A stretch of 52,441 nt of DNA from Pseudozyma flocculosa PF-1 (lineage: Eukaryota; Basidiomycota; Ustilaginomycetes; Ustilaginales; Ustilaginaceae): positions 411,109 through 463,549 of the forward strand of contig NW_006920888.1 of the NCBI RefSeq assembly GCF_000417875.1, read 5' to 3'. How positions within the stretch are numbered: position 1 is the first letter of the stretch; every line of letters starts with the position of its first letter. Both the position numbers and the translations under genes were made by a program. Under the pieces are notes generated by a model. That model saw only the letters and a program-made list of their open reading frames with translations. It was not told where the DNA came from and did no database searches. Positions 12,030 through 24,214 of the stretch are shown piece after piece.

Positions 12030-13634
12030 ATGAGCTTCCTCAACCCGGGAGCCGTCTTCCGCGATGCCATCCAGCCGGTCCTGTGGGCATCGGCATGGTG
12101 CTGCCTCCTCGTGCACCTTCGTGCGGTCGACTTCGCCTCGATACCTTCCGACCTGCGCAATGGCGACAGCGACGCAAAGCAGCAGTGGGACCGGTACGAG
12201 TGGCTCGCGCTGCGAGTCCTTGGGTCGCTCGGCACAGGTGAGCGAGAGGGTAGTGACCGCGTTGGGACGATACCAGCTCGTCACCTCGGTCGACTGACGT
12301 CCCACATCGGCCCTCTTACCTGAATGGTGGAACGTCGCAGTGACGGGCATGCTGCTCGCCTTTCGCTCCAACAGCGCAATGGACCGCTGGAACACGGGTC
12401 GACGCAAGTGGGCCGAGATGCAGGCCACATCCAGATCCCTCGTCCGCCTGCTCGCCGCTGCCCTGATCCCGATGGACGCAGAGGAGCCTATGACCGCGTT
12501 GCCGAACGGCGAAAAGAAGGACGCTGCTCCCACGTACGACGACGCCGCACGTCGCTCGGTCGACGAGCTGCTCGCCTTGATCCCCTTCTTTGGGATCGCG
12601 CTCATGTACCAGCTGCGCGGCGAGCCGATCCAGCAGTGGCGGCGCAGGTTCAGGACCAGCCCTGACATCCTTGACCGCCTCCCCGCGCGGCTGCTCGAGT
12701 CGTTCGAGGAGCTTCGATCGCCGAGGAACTTTGGGACGCCGGGCCAGCCGAGGAGGGGCGGCGTGGCGACCAAGTCGGGTGAGCGGAAGCGCGAGATCGA
12801 CATGCTCAACAATGATCCGCCCGCCAGCCTGCGCCACCGCTCCCGACCCGCCAGGGACGGCGAGGGCCGGATCCTCAGCAACCACTGCGCGCTGTCCACG
12901 CTCGTGCACCTCCAGGGAAAGCTGGATCGCTTCCACGGCGAGGCTGGCCAGGCCCAGTCGTCGAAGTCGACCGCCGGGGACGCGACGGCGCGCGCACCCA
13001 AGCTTTCCGGGCCCGTGTATGCGCACAGCATCGGGCTGCTCAACTCGATCAGCTCGCAGATGGCGGAGCTGGAGCGCGTGAGGGACACACCGATCCCCGT
13101 GAGTCCGGGGTCTTGTTGCCTCTACGACGACATCGTCCAAGGTGGATGCAAGAGCGGAGGCAGCCTCGGCACTGACCCGTCGATGCATCTTCTCCTCCCT
13201 TTGCCTGGCCCCCGCAGCTCTCGCTCTCGCTGCACTTTTCGCGGCTGCTGTTCGTCAACACGCTGCTGCTGCCCGTGGTGCTCGTCAACCACCTGTCGGA
13301 CGACTTTGTGCTGGCCGTCCTGGCCACCGCCCTCGTGACGGCGATGCTCTACGGGATCGACAGCGTGTCGGCGACGCTGAGCCAGCCGTTTGGCACCGAC
13401 AAGGAGGACCTGCCGCTGGAGCGGTGGTGCATGGATTTTGAGCGCGAGTGGCTCGAGATGCAGCAGTCGGTGTGCGACGCCGACGTCGAGCGAGGGCCCA
13501 GCGGTACGGCCAGAGACGGCGGCGTCGAGGCTAGCGTCTCGTCGTCGGTGCAGGCGGCGGAGCATGCGCAGGCTCAGACCGACGACGACGACGACGACGA
13601 CAAGGTGGAGCCGGCCGACGCTGCTTCCTGCTGA
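12030..13634 (+). CDS. Bestrophin-family anion channel-like protein, 460 aa
   Basis: Exons 12030-12237, 12341-13098 and 13218-13634; introns of 103 and 119 nt (GTGAGC and GTGAGT donors, CAG acceptors, GACTGACG branch in the first). The joins give GTVTGMLLAFRSN and TPIPLSLSLHFSRLL. Bestrophin (RFP-TM, UPF0187) marks: first membrane segment IQPVLWASAWCCLLVHL, the signature LLAFRSNSAMDRWNTGRRKW, a segment LLALIPFFGIALMY, a C-terminal hydrophobic pair, and the motif QPFGTDKEDLPLE, the usual fungal ending of the domain. Residues after about 415 form an acidic disordered tail (seven Asp in a row). The family forms pentameric chloride/bicarbonate channels in animals; fungal substrate and membrane are not established. 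The start is uncertain: the frame stays open upstream to about 11475, and residues just before the chosen Met (RRNRPTFLTSIRLL) could belong to the protein. Confidence 0.88.
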
Positions 13635-14608
13635 GCCCGCAGGGCGATGACGTGTGCTGTGATCCAGAAACACAGAGGCAAATGCAAAGACCGGAATGGC
13701 CGTGGTGCGGTGCGGTGCGGCTGTGTCGTGTGGGTGGGCCCCACCCACCGGCGCGACGTTCGGGGGCGGCGGGGTCGAGCCTCGCTCGATGCGCAGTCTG
13801 AGCTTGCTCCTTGTGGCGGGCTACGAGCGAGCGTCCGAGGGGACGAGGCTGCGAGGCTGGCGGAATGGCGAGATCAGAGGAGGCTGTGGTGGTGATGGCG
13901 GTGGTGGTGGTGATGGTGGTGGGGCGCTGGTTCTGAGCAGGGCGCGGCGAAATTGGCTCTTCTTTTTGGCGTTAGGGTCAGCGCCGCCCGGACATGGACG
14001 TCGCCAAGCAAGGTTGGAGGCTGAGGCGCGACGTTTGCTCCTCGAGGCCCTCGAGCAGCTCACCGAGTGGTGGCCTGTGTCGGCGTCCCGTCTCCGATGC
14101 ATCATCGCCAGCGCAACCTCCATCACCTCTGCTACCTGTCAACGACGTTAGCTTGTCAAGCTCAACGACAGCTGGCTCAGGCTCGTCACCAAGGGTAGAA
14201 GGCTCCGGTCCGCGACCGGGCGCTCTCGAGTCCGCCCGGTCCCGACTGCTGCGTCCCCCCCCCAGCTCGACGCCTGCTGAGCTGTCCCGCTTGCACTTCC
14301 TGCGACGTGGCGGCATCCAGCATCCTGTCCGCCTTCGCAGAGGGTCGGGCAGCAAGAGCTTGACAAAGCGATGACGTGGCGATGCTGCTCCTCGGCGACG
14401 GCAGAGGCTGTGTGCGCTGCGCTGTCAGATTCAATCTGTCTGGTGGCGCCGTCCCTGGTGGCCTTGTCCCCTTAGAGCGTTCGGTCGTCGTTCACTCGAC
14501 ACCATCACCGAGCGGCTCGTCGTCATCGTCGTCGGCTGCCTGCCTGCTTCCCGTCCTCATCCTCGACCGACCCCCTTCCTCGCTGCAGCATTTCAACGCC
14601 AACGAGAC
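13635..14608. other. Intergenic: bestrophin 3' end to gene A promoter
   Basis: 974 bp with no supported gene. It contains a GGT/GGTGAT-rich stretch near 13887-13921. The bestrophin terminator and the promoter of family gene A are expected here; I see no clear TATA box. Confidence 0.5.
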
Positions 14609-15772
14609 ATGTCGACGACCATCGTCCTGACGCTACCGGATCCCTCCGACGTCCTAGCCCAGATCCGCGAGCCTCTGGATGCCTTGCTAGTCTTCGTCGA
14701 GCGAGGCGTTCGCCTCTGCACCGACCTCTTCCTCACCTGCCTGAGGTCGTGTGCGGGGCACGACAGGGCCAAACTTGCCAACCTGCCACTCCGCGTGCTG
14801 GTCACAATCGTCGTCACATCGCTCCTCTGCCACTTGGCCCGATCGCGCGGACAGAGACTCCTTCCGCGCAGCAGCGTCCCCGCTCTGAAGGAGGCGGAGG
14901 CGGGGGCGGAGGCGGCGGTGTGGACAGAAGCCGCTCCCGAGCCTTTGCTCGACGCTCCATGGCTCGATGCCCCTTTCTTCGACTCGACGCCCGAACCGCA
15001 GCCGCACAGTAATGGCCCCATCGTCAAGGACGGGGAGCAACAGGCTCTTCGAGGCTTCTGGCCAAACGGCGGTCATGGCCTGTCCATCTTCGCCGCCGAC
15101 GCGCGCCCCTCGGCGTCCTCGTCATCCTCGGCGTCCTACTCGTCGTCGCCCGTCGCGCGACGCAAGCCGTGCAAGCTCCTGTGCGAGGCGACGCAGCAGC
15201 AGAAGCAGATCCTGCTCGACCTGAGCTGGCAAGAGGCCGAGCTGAGCATGCACTACTGGTTCTTCAGCTACTCGCATCCCACCTGCTTCCGACCCTCGGC
15301 GGCGTCGAGTGAGACCGAAGGCCTCGGCGCGGGTGGGCAGAAGGTGCGGTGCGCCACCGACGACGAGAAGATGCTGGTGCTGCTCAAGTTTCTCGCCGAC
15401 CTGCGCTTCTACCGCAAGCGGACGACCGTCGCCGAGTGGGTTGACCCGCGCCAGCTTGATCCGCCCTTTAGGTCGGACAGGCACCTCGCCTCCTGCAAGC
15501 AGGCCGTCGCGAGGAGCAACAGCACCAGCTTCGCCGCCCGCGGCCCACTCACCAGCTACCGCGTCAACCACCACCTCATCTACTTCCGATCCCTCGCCAG
15601 GGACATCCGCAAGGACCTGTGGTTCCCCGCAGAGGGCGCCTACCACGTCACCGCCTGGGCCAACGTGCCCGGACAGACGCCCGTCGAGCTCGGCATCCTC
15701 GTCACGTCCCCCACCTTGCCGTCGCGCTCCTTTGATCATCCTCCCAGGCCCACCCTTCCAAAGGAGGGCTGA
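14609..15772 (+). CDS. Family protein A: membrane-anchored protein of undescribed family, 387 aa
   Basis: Single open frame from an ATG at 14609 to TGA at 15772, no intron needed. Residues 1-58 are an N-terminal extension absent from the two relatives in this window and include a moderately hydrophobic stretch (ALLVFVERGVRLC). A membrane segment follows at about 60-76 (LRVLVTIVVTSLLCHLA), then a Glu/Ala/Pro-rich linker with PEPLLDAPW and a Ser run. The C-terminal core (about 190-368) matches proteins B and C: HYWFFSYSHPTCF at 215-227, DDEKMLVLLKFLADLRFY at 251-268, RGPLTSYRVNHHLIYFRSL at 311-329, and VELGILVTSP at 359-368. I do not recognise the family and assign no function. A signal anchor with the core outside or in a lumen is one reading; a cleaved signal peptide is less likely because of the extension. 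Confidence 0.8.
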   Translation: MSTTIVLTLPDPSDVLAQIREPLDALLVFVERGVRLCTDLFLTCLRSCAGHDRAKLANLPLRVLVTIVVTSLLCHLARSRGQRLLPRSSVPALKEAEAGAEAAVWTEAAPEPLLDAPWLDAPFFDSTPEPQPHSNGPIVKDGEQQALRGFWPNGGHGLSIFAADARPSASSSSSASYSSSPVARRKPCKLLCEATQQQKQILLDLSWQEAELSMHYWFFSYSHPTCFRPSAASSETEGLGAGGQKVRCATDDEKMLVLLKFLADLRFYRKRTTVAEWVDPRQLDPPFRSDRHLASCKQAVARSNSTSFAARGPLTSYRVNHHLIYFRSLARDIRKDLWFPAEGAYHVTAWANVPGQTPVELGILVTSPTLPSRSFDHPPRPTLPKEG

Positions 15773-16153
15773 GGAACCGAGTTGCGATCGTGGCCGGCAG
15801 CCGTCGTCGTCGTCGTCGCCGAGGCAAAGAAGTGGTCCAGAGTAACACGCTTTCGCTGAGGGTTGGTGATGCCGTCAGCGCGCAGCCAAAAGTCACCCCG
15901 CTCGATGACGCCTCCAGGTGCAGTCAAAGGCGACGAGCGCGAAAGCAGCCTGTGGCGCGAGACCTGCGTCGGGTTGGTGCGAGGAGCAAACAAAGAAGAG
16001 AAACACGCCCAGCTCGCATCATTGTGCCGAGGCCGACCAACGATGGCCCAAAATCCAGCATCGTGAGCTAGTCGTTTTCAATACTTCTCTCGGGGTGTCT
16101 ACACACGTGCTGCCTGATGGTTATTTTTGGCTCTAGGGAGGGCCGGGCGATGC
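15773..16153. other. Convergent intergenic spacer, gene A / TPI
   Basis: 381 bp between two convergent stop codons. It should hold both 3' UTRs. A short (GTC)n run lies near 15802-15820. Nothing else is visible. Confidence 0.6.
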
Positions 16154-17128
<975 letters not shown>

Positions 17129-17941
17129 GATGGGCGAAAGTTGTGGGGTTGTGGTGGTGGTGGTGCGTTGAGAGGGGGTATGGATAGGCTGATGCGCGTA
17201 TGGTGATGGGAAGGCGAGAAGGAAGAAGCCAGCCAGCCAGCCAGGCAGAGAGAGAGGCTCGAGGCTGCCCTGACCCTGACCCTGACCCTTGGCCGAGGAT
17301 GCGCCGTGAAATCTGGCTGCATCGATAGAGGCTCTGTGCTGATCGGACTGTCCCGGCTGCCCGCTCGCCTGCCCGCCTGCCAACCTGCTGGTGGTGTGTG
17401 GGCCACCTCCCGCTTGCTTGCCTGCCTGCCTTGGCGCGGGCCCTCGAGCCACCACGCGCGGAAGCCAGGGGAAAAAGTGGAGCGGGCTGGGCCCCCAAGT
17501 CTCGGCCAAGATCGGGCGGAGTAGCCATCGGGCGGGCCGGCCGGCTGGGCGGAGGCCAGGCCTGCCAGGCCAAACGAGGAGGGCGTGGTGGTGGCCCGAG
17601 CTTGCTTCCTTCCAGCCGCAGACAGCCCAGCAGGCCAAGCTCAAGCAAGGCCGCTCGCTGGGCAGCCAGGGCAGACCAGGCGACAGGGGCCACCCAGCCA
17701 GCCAGCCCTGCCTAGCCTGCCTGCCTGTGAGGGCAGACCACGACCGACCAGCAGGCGGGGCGCACCAGCCAGCCTACGCAGGCCAGCAGCAGGCAGCCCC
17801 GCCCATCGACACCATCATCATCCTCGATCCTTCCCGTCGTACCACTGCACTCGCTCCCAGCATCGCCCCATCATCCCGCTTCTCTCTTTCCATCGACCTC
17901 CCGCACCCACTTACCCACACACAAACCCACACAGCATCACC
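17129..17941. promoter_or_regulatory. Divergent promoter region, TPI / profilin
   Basis: 813 bp lie between the two start codons, so both promoters must be here or overlap upstream transcribed sequence. The middle is rich in GCCAGCC/CCTGCC repeats. A CCCTGA tandem (three units plus a partial) lies at 17268-17289. A C-rich, pyrimidine-heavy tract with ACACACAAACCCACACAGC directly precedes the profilin ATG, as is common before highly expressed fungal genes. No canonical TATA box is obvious. Confidence 0.6.
17268..17289. repeat. CCCTGA short tandem repeat
   Basis: Three consecutive CCCTGA units plus a partial unit inside the shared TPI/profilin promoter, nearer the TPI start. Confidence 0.85.
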
Positions 17942-18501
17942 ATGTCTTGGCAGGGATACGTCGACACCAACCTCGTCGGAACGGGCAAGATCACCCAGGC
18001 CTCGATCATCGGCCTCAAGGGTGGCGTATGGGCCACCTCGCCCGGCTTTGACGTGCGTCCCTACGGCGTGTGACAGCGGCTAGCTCGTAGCGCTCGCTGA
18101 CAGCCCGCTCACCTCCCCCCGCTGCCCCATCTTCCCGCGCACAGGTCACGGCCGACGAGCAAAAAGCCATCATCGCCGGCTTCGACGACGCCTCCAGCCT
18201 CCAGGCCAGCGGCATCCGAGCGGGCGGACGCAAGTTCTTCTGCCTCGGCGTCACCCCCAAGACCATCTACGGAAAGCAGGGCGTGAGTCCGCTGTTGTCC
18301 TCCGTGGGCCTCGCCGCCGGTTTTGGCGCTGATCCGCTTCTCGACCGTTTTTGCGCCCTCTCTTCGCAGGCCGACGGCTTCGTCGCCGTCAAGACAAACC
18401 AGGCCGTGCTCGTGTGCGTCTACAACGCCCCCATTGTCCCCGGCGACGCCAACAAGGTGGCAGAGGGCCTCGGCGACTACCTCATCGGCGTCGGGTACTG
18501 A
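17942..18501 (+). CDS. Profilin, 126 aa, 3 exons
   Basis: Small actin-monomer- and polyproline-binding protein of the cytoplasm. Exons 17942-18052, 18145-18282 and 18370-18501, with introns of 92 and 87 nt (GTGCGT and GTGAGT donors, CAG acceptors); all joins are phase 0. The N-terminus MSWQGYVDTNLVGTGKI and the C-terminus ending GLGDYLIGVGY are typical of profilins; the first and last helices form the polyproline-binding face, including the Trp and Tyr near the N-terminus. The middle contains GGRKFFCLGV and FVAVKTNQAVLVCVY. The spliced length of 126 aa is the normal fungal size. It is divergent from TPI and convergent with the SAPS gene. Confidence 0.97.
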
Positions 18502-19466
18502 GCAAAGCAGCGCTCGCCCAGTGGCCCGGTGTGGGATGTTTGGATAGCAGCAGGTGAGTGCGTGCCGTCCCGATCTCTCCTTCTCTTCGCCTCGCCCAGC
18601 TCTGGACGGCTCGGGCTGAACAGCGAGCCGCCGTCGTTTACTCCACGTGTTCAGCAGTTAGAACAGGGCGACGAAGTGAAGATGGAGCCGCCTAGACGAG
18701 GCGATCGACCGTGGGCGCCAGGATCAGTCGACGTGGTCCGCCCATGCCGTCGCCCTCGCAATCGCAATCGTTGAAGCTGAATCAAGATCGCATATCTCTG
18801 AGCCACCTCGGCCATCTGCGCTCGTGACCAAGGCGCGACGACCCGCATCGCACCTCGACCGGTAGCAGCGGTGTTCGGATGGTCGCCATCTCGAGTCTGA
18901 CGTGGCCAGACGTGGCCCGACGTGGCCCGACGTGGCCGTCGGATAAGCGTGGGAAGCGCGCCCGTCTGGTCCGTTTATCGTCTCCTGGGTAGGTGTTCAA
19001 CAAGTGCTGGCGGCACGCGGCAGCCGGCCAGCAAAGCTGGGTCGACCCACGAGCAGTCGACGAGCCAGGTTGCTAGGACGATGAGTCGACGATGAGTTCT
19101 ATGAGCCAGTCACGATGGCTCTGCAGTGAGGCTGTGGGTGAAGGGAGCCGCGAATGCGAGGACGGGGAATCCGAGCAAGATGGAGCAGGACGAGAACAGG
19201 ACGTGGTCGGTCGCGCGAGGAAACAGATGCTGGGATGTGATGCGAGCAGCAGGCCTTCAGGTTCCTCTTCTGCCGTGCTGCAGGAGGACGGAGCGCCGGC
19301 TGGTTGGGCTGCTCAACGGCCCGCTTCTTCTCGCGGCGGCTGTCCCTGAGGCAGGCAAGAAGACGGGGGGGACTCCACGGCTGCTCTTGACCTTGCGCCG
19401 GCTATCGCTCCGGTGGCTATCGCTCCGGTGAGCCCCGCTGAGCCCGCAAGATGGAAGCGGCCCTCC
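18502..19466. other. Convergent intergenic spacer, profilin / SAPS gene
   Basis: 965 bp between two convergent stop codons with no supported gene. It contains a fourfold decamer repeat at 18900-18939. Both 3' UTRs should lie here. Confidence 0.6.
18900..18939. repeat. Fourfold ACGTGGCCCG decamer tandem
   Basis: Four adjacent copies of a 10-nt unit; copies 2 and 3 are identical (ACGTGGCCCG), while copies 1 and 4 differ at the ends. Non-coding. Confidence 0.9.
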
Positions 19467-22400
19467 TCAGTGGGATGCCGCTGCCTCGTCGGCCGCTGCC
19501 GTGGCGCCAGACTCTTCGGACGAGGTACGCCTCTCGGACTGGCCCTCCTCGCTCGCCAGCGCCACCTCGTCCAGCGGCACCACGACTACGGTCCCGTCTT
19601 CCAGCGTCCTCTGCAGCATGCCGTCGTCCTGTGGCGATATGGCCAGAGAGATGGAGAGAGCTCAACCGCCAGTCAGCATGCCGCCGTGAATAGTCACCTC
19701 GACGTCGCTTCCTCTACCCGCCGACCCGGACCGCACTCACCCTTTGCTCAATGTCGGCCGGCACGCCCGGTCCCAGCGGCGATTCGCCGTCGGTGGCCTG
19801 CAGAGCGATGGGCTCGCTCGAGCCGCTGCTGGCCGAGGAACCCCGGCGCCGCGGCTCAACGGGCGGCAACGAGGACGCCTCGAGCTGGCCGAGGCTCGGT
19901 CTCCGAGCATGCGTCTGGGCCACGACGTCGGTCCGGCGCAGCGTGCTGGGGTCCAGGAGGTCGACGAATGGGGTGTCGCCATCGCGGTTGGCGCCCGTCC
20001 CGTCGTTGTCGCCGCCGCTGCTGCTGCCGTTGGACGAGCTCGAGTCGTCGTCGTCGACAAAGGGGGCGTCGGGTGTGCCCTCGCGGCGGAACTGGGCCGA
20101 CCAGTCAGCCGGCGTGAGGTTCTGGGCGAACGGGTTGCCGGCCGCAGAGGTCGAGGTCGAGGGGAAGTCGAAACTTGTCTTGTTCGGATCGCCATCGGCC
20201 GGGTCGGCAAACGGACCCCACTCGTCGTCCTGGTCGTCGGAGCCGCCGTTGGGCGCGAATGCGTCCTCGAAGCCGCTCGACCGGGCGCCCGAGTGGATGC
20301 CATGCGAGAGCCAGCTCTGCTCCTCGTCGGAGTCGTCGTCGTCAGAGGTGCCCGCCGCCCCGCCGATCTGCGACGACAGATAGCTGGCGAAGGAGCTGCT
20401 GCCGGCTCCGACACGGTCTGTGTGCAAGGCCCAAGCCGGGGCAGGGATGGAAACGGCGACGGCGAAGGGTAAGCATGTGGGAGCAAGCTGGTCATCGGGG
20501 CGGCATCCGCGCCTCACTCACCTTGCTCGTCATCGTCGTCGGCGCCGAAACTCATCGACGCACCAGCCGTGGGACGCCCTCCCGCCAACGGTCCGGCCTC
20601 CCTCTCGCGGTTCTCACGCAGCGTCTGGTTGACAAAGTCGTCCCAAGCCGGCTGCTCGAGCGACTTTGAGATGGGCCGCGCCACCTCGAGCGGGTACCGC
20701 TCCAGCAGCTTGACCGTCTCCTCTGCGATCAAATTCATGTGGCCCATGTAGCCGAGCCGGATGCGGCGGGGCCCCTTCATCGACTCGACGTTGCGCGCGT
20801 GGCCCTCGATGATCCGCTGCGTCAGGTGGCCCTGCTCGAAGACGGCCATGGTGAGCTTCCGGTTGAGGCCGACGTCCATGCGACCGTTGAAAAACTGCTG
20901 CAGGATGTCGTAGACGACGTTGTGGAGAAAGTTGTTCCACGGGTACTTGAAGAACAGATCCAACAGCGAGGGGATGATGCTGCACTCGAGGAACTTCTTC
21001 TTGAGCAGGTCGCCGACGACGTACTCGCGCGAGTCGTCGATCGGGCTGGGCGGCCCGCTCGGCTGCGGCGTCGTCAGCTCGGCCAGCGACATGCCCGAGA
21101 GCGCCGAGATGATGCTCTTGGCGTCCTGGTCGCCGCCGTCGTCGTCGTCGTCGCCCTTGGCCTGGGCGGCATCCGAGGTCGTCGCTGCCGCGTCGGTAGC
21201 AGGCGCCTCTTGTGTGGTCGATGTCGAATCCACGGCTGCCTCTGCCTCAGCTTCTGCTTCTGCTGCTGCTGGCGTCTCGGAGGATGCTTCGGGCTGCTTG
21301 TCACTCAGGGAAACCTCGTTCAGCAGGGCCTCGTCTTCGGTGTCCTCGGACGCGGTCCCTCCGACGTGGTGTGTCGACGACTTTTCGCGGATGTGGCTTG
21401 ACCTGGCCGAGCCGGACGTCTCCGTCGCCGTTTCGCCAGTGGCGTCGACGGCGGGTGTGCCGGCGCTTGTGGCACCATCCTCGTCCATCGCTTCGGTCGA
21501 GTCGGCAGTGGCCGTGACCGTGGCCGGCATCGCCTCTTCCGCCTGCGCCTCCGCCTCTGGCTTCGTCGCCGCATCATTGCCTGCGGCCGCATCGACTTCC
21601 ATGCTGGCCTCGTCGCCTTCGGCATGGCTTTCGACGACCCGGCTGGTGTCGTTCACCTCCGGCCCATCGCCACCCTGCAGCGTCCGGGCGAGGACCTGAA
21701 GGCCCTCGATGCCGCCCATGAGGGTGCCGTCGGGCGAGTACTGTGGGCCCTCGCCCGGTGCGCGGTTGAGCAGTGCCATGTTGGAGCAGTGGAGGAGCTC
21801 GGCGTAGAGCTCAGTGATCCGGTACCGCTCAAACGTGAGCGGCACGATCTCGCCGACGGTGCTGTTCATCAGCGGCTCGTCGGTGCGCGGCTTGGTCACG
21901 ATGCCCTGGAAATCCTGCAGCCGATCGGCGAGGATCTGGAGCATGGGCCCGAGGTGGACAATGCCGAGCTTGTCGGCCATCTCGGCCATGGCCTCCTCCA
22001 TGCCTTCCATCTCTTCGTCGTCATCCTCGTTGTTTTCGACGGCCTCGTTCTGGTTCGCGGACCCAGACTGGTCCTTGTCGTCGGTCGACGTGGCGCTGGC
22101 GTCGCTCTGGCGCATGGCGCGCTTCTCCGACAGCTCCTGCTGCCGCTGCAAGAGGTGGGTCCGCAGAGTATGGAAGAGATGCTGCTCAAAGTAGTCGCTG
22201 TTGTTCTTGCGGATCAGCTCGATGAACACGCTGATGCAGGTGACGAGCGACGAGTTGGTCGTCTCCTTGGTCACTTGCACGGTCGGTGCCGAGACCGGTG
22301 GGAAGAAGTTCGACGGCCGCACCGTTGCCGTCGAGTCGCGGTGTTCATGGGCGCCAGCGCCGGGCGACCGGGACTGCGACTCCGAGGCCGGGAACTCGCG

Positions 22401-24214
22401 CGGGTTGAGCGGCCGGATAAAGCCGCTGTCATCGTCTTCGTCTTCGAGCGCCGACTCCTGGTCCGGCGTCGTCGGCGTCTCGGACAGGGTCGAGAGGCCG
22501 GCGGTCGGCGCGCCGAGCGTCGAGGGCTTGCGGAACTTCGAGCCCGATCCGTCGTCGAGCGCCAGCTGCGCCAGCTGCTCGTCGGCAACGTCCGTCAGGC
22601 GGCGCGTCAGCTGCTGAGGCAGCTGGGCGTCGAGCATGAAGCCGACCATCTTGCGCACGATGGGCTCGCTAGCCAGCTCGCGAACCAGTCGGTTGTTGAT
22701 GCCTCCGACGTTCTGCTGACCAAATTGGTCGCCCGCCTCCATGCCCTGACCCTGGTTGAGGCTCGCCGGCGACGGCGCTGCCAGAGCGATGATTGCCTTG
22801 AGCAGCTCCGAGACGGTGTTGTGCAGGTCCACCGAGTAATTTGGTGCAAGGAGGTCGACGGCGCGCGGGATGAGCTCATCCGCCGACAGCCACTGCAGCG
22901 AAGGGGACCGCGAGAGACACGCAGAAGCAGAAAGAGCGAATGAGCCTCGGTACGGGCGAGGACGAGGCGGCAGGCGCGCATACGCCGCCACGAACGCAAG
23001 GATCGCAAACTCACGCTAATGACTCCAGCGTTTGGCAGCGACTCTTCCGTCTGGATGATGCGGAAGAGGAGGTCGACCACCGCCGGCGTCTCTAGGTGAG
23101 CGACGAAGCGCTCCACGATCCGCGGCAGGCCTTGTATGAACGTGAGCATCTATCGGAGCGTCGTCAGGGCCGTTGGCAGAGTCAGGAACGGACAGACGAG
23201 GGTGAGAATTGATCCTCCGATCGTCAGCTAACCCTCGGCCAACAAGAGGATGGAGCGAGCAACAGTGGCGAGGACGACGGCAGCAGGGGCATCAGGAAGC
23301 GGCACTCACCTCCCTGGGCTTCCTCTCGAGCAGCACGCCGTTGACCTTGGCCCAATACCCTGCCAGCACGCTGCGGCCTGGCCCATTGTCGAGCGCTGTG
23401 AAGGCTCTCGGGCCAGGACCGTCGGCCGACTCGGATTCCGAGCTGCTGCCAGAGCTCTCGCCCACGTTGGTGACGCCGAGCAATGGCGATTTTGGGGCGC
23501 TGTCCGAGAACAGCGGGTGCGAGTGGATCGGCAGCGGTGCCTGCGAGGGCGTCGGCCGCGATGTGAGGACAGCGTCCCAGAACGGCGCCAGGAACTCCTC
23601 CGGAGACGAAGTGAGCGCTTCGGAGATGGCCCAGATGTCGCTGCTGAGAACCTCGGAGGCGATGTAAGGGTACCTGGAGCGTTGCAGCGGCGGCACGAGG
23701 CGAGGTAGAGCAGCGACCGAGCATCAGCGTCGGCCATCTTTCGCTCGATGATTTCTCTTTTACCTGATCTGGGGGCCTCGATCATGCCACCCTAGGCACG
23801 GAGGCGAGCCCCCCATCATCCTGCCGCCACTCACTTGAATTTGACCTTTTCCTCCCAGTCCTTGCCGCCGGTGCCGCGCAGGCGTGCGGTTCCGACAACG
23901 TGCTCCAGCAGGCGCTTGAGCACCCGCTTCTGCTGGAGGTAGGCGATCAGCTTCTGGTTCTGGGCCTTGCACTCTGACAGGAGGTCATCCTCGTCTAGGA
24001 CCTCTTCCAGGGTGACGTTGCTCTTTTCCAGGAGCGAGTCCAGCGTCGAGGTCGACGAGAAGCCGAAGCGCCACTGCAGATGCGGGAGGGGCGATCGGTG
24101 GCGGTGTGCATCCGAGTCGTTGAGGGGGCAGGTGTCAGCTGGCTCGACAGTCCTTGGTGCAAGAGCGCTGCGCGATCAAACAGGTTGCGAAAGGAGAGAG
24201 CCACTCACAAACAT
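19467..24214 (-). CDS. SAPS-family Sit4/PP6-type phosphatase-associated protein, 1,317 aa, 7 exons
   Basis: Exons: 24214-24209, 24073-23835, 23673-23310, 23149-23015, 22892-20522, 20417-19741 and 19628-19467; six introns of 104-161 nt, all but one with GTGAGT donors. The first coding exon is only six bases (ATG TTT) and joins to give MFWRFGF, the usual SAPS start. Family blocks in order: DSLLEKSNVTLEEVLDEDDL, LIAYLQQKRVLKRLLEHVVG, KFKYPYIASEVLSSDIWAI, FVAHLETPAVVDLLFRII, ISWLSADELIPRAVDLL, then after a long acidic insert GHLTQRIIEGHARNVESMKG and GYMGHMNLIAEETVKLLERY. Relatives are S. cerevisiae Sap155/185/190, S. pombe Ekc1 and animal PP6 regulatory subunits, which bind the phosphatase catalytic subunit and steer it in cell-cycle and nutrient (TOR) signalling. 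The C-terminus is acidic and disordered. Function is inferred from the family. Confidence 0.95.

Noticed and set aside
21624..22943. 439-aa plus-strand open frame
   Set aside because: Antisense to the main SAPS exon, which carries clear family blocks; composition is typical of a shadow frame.
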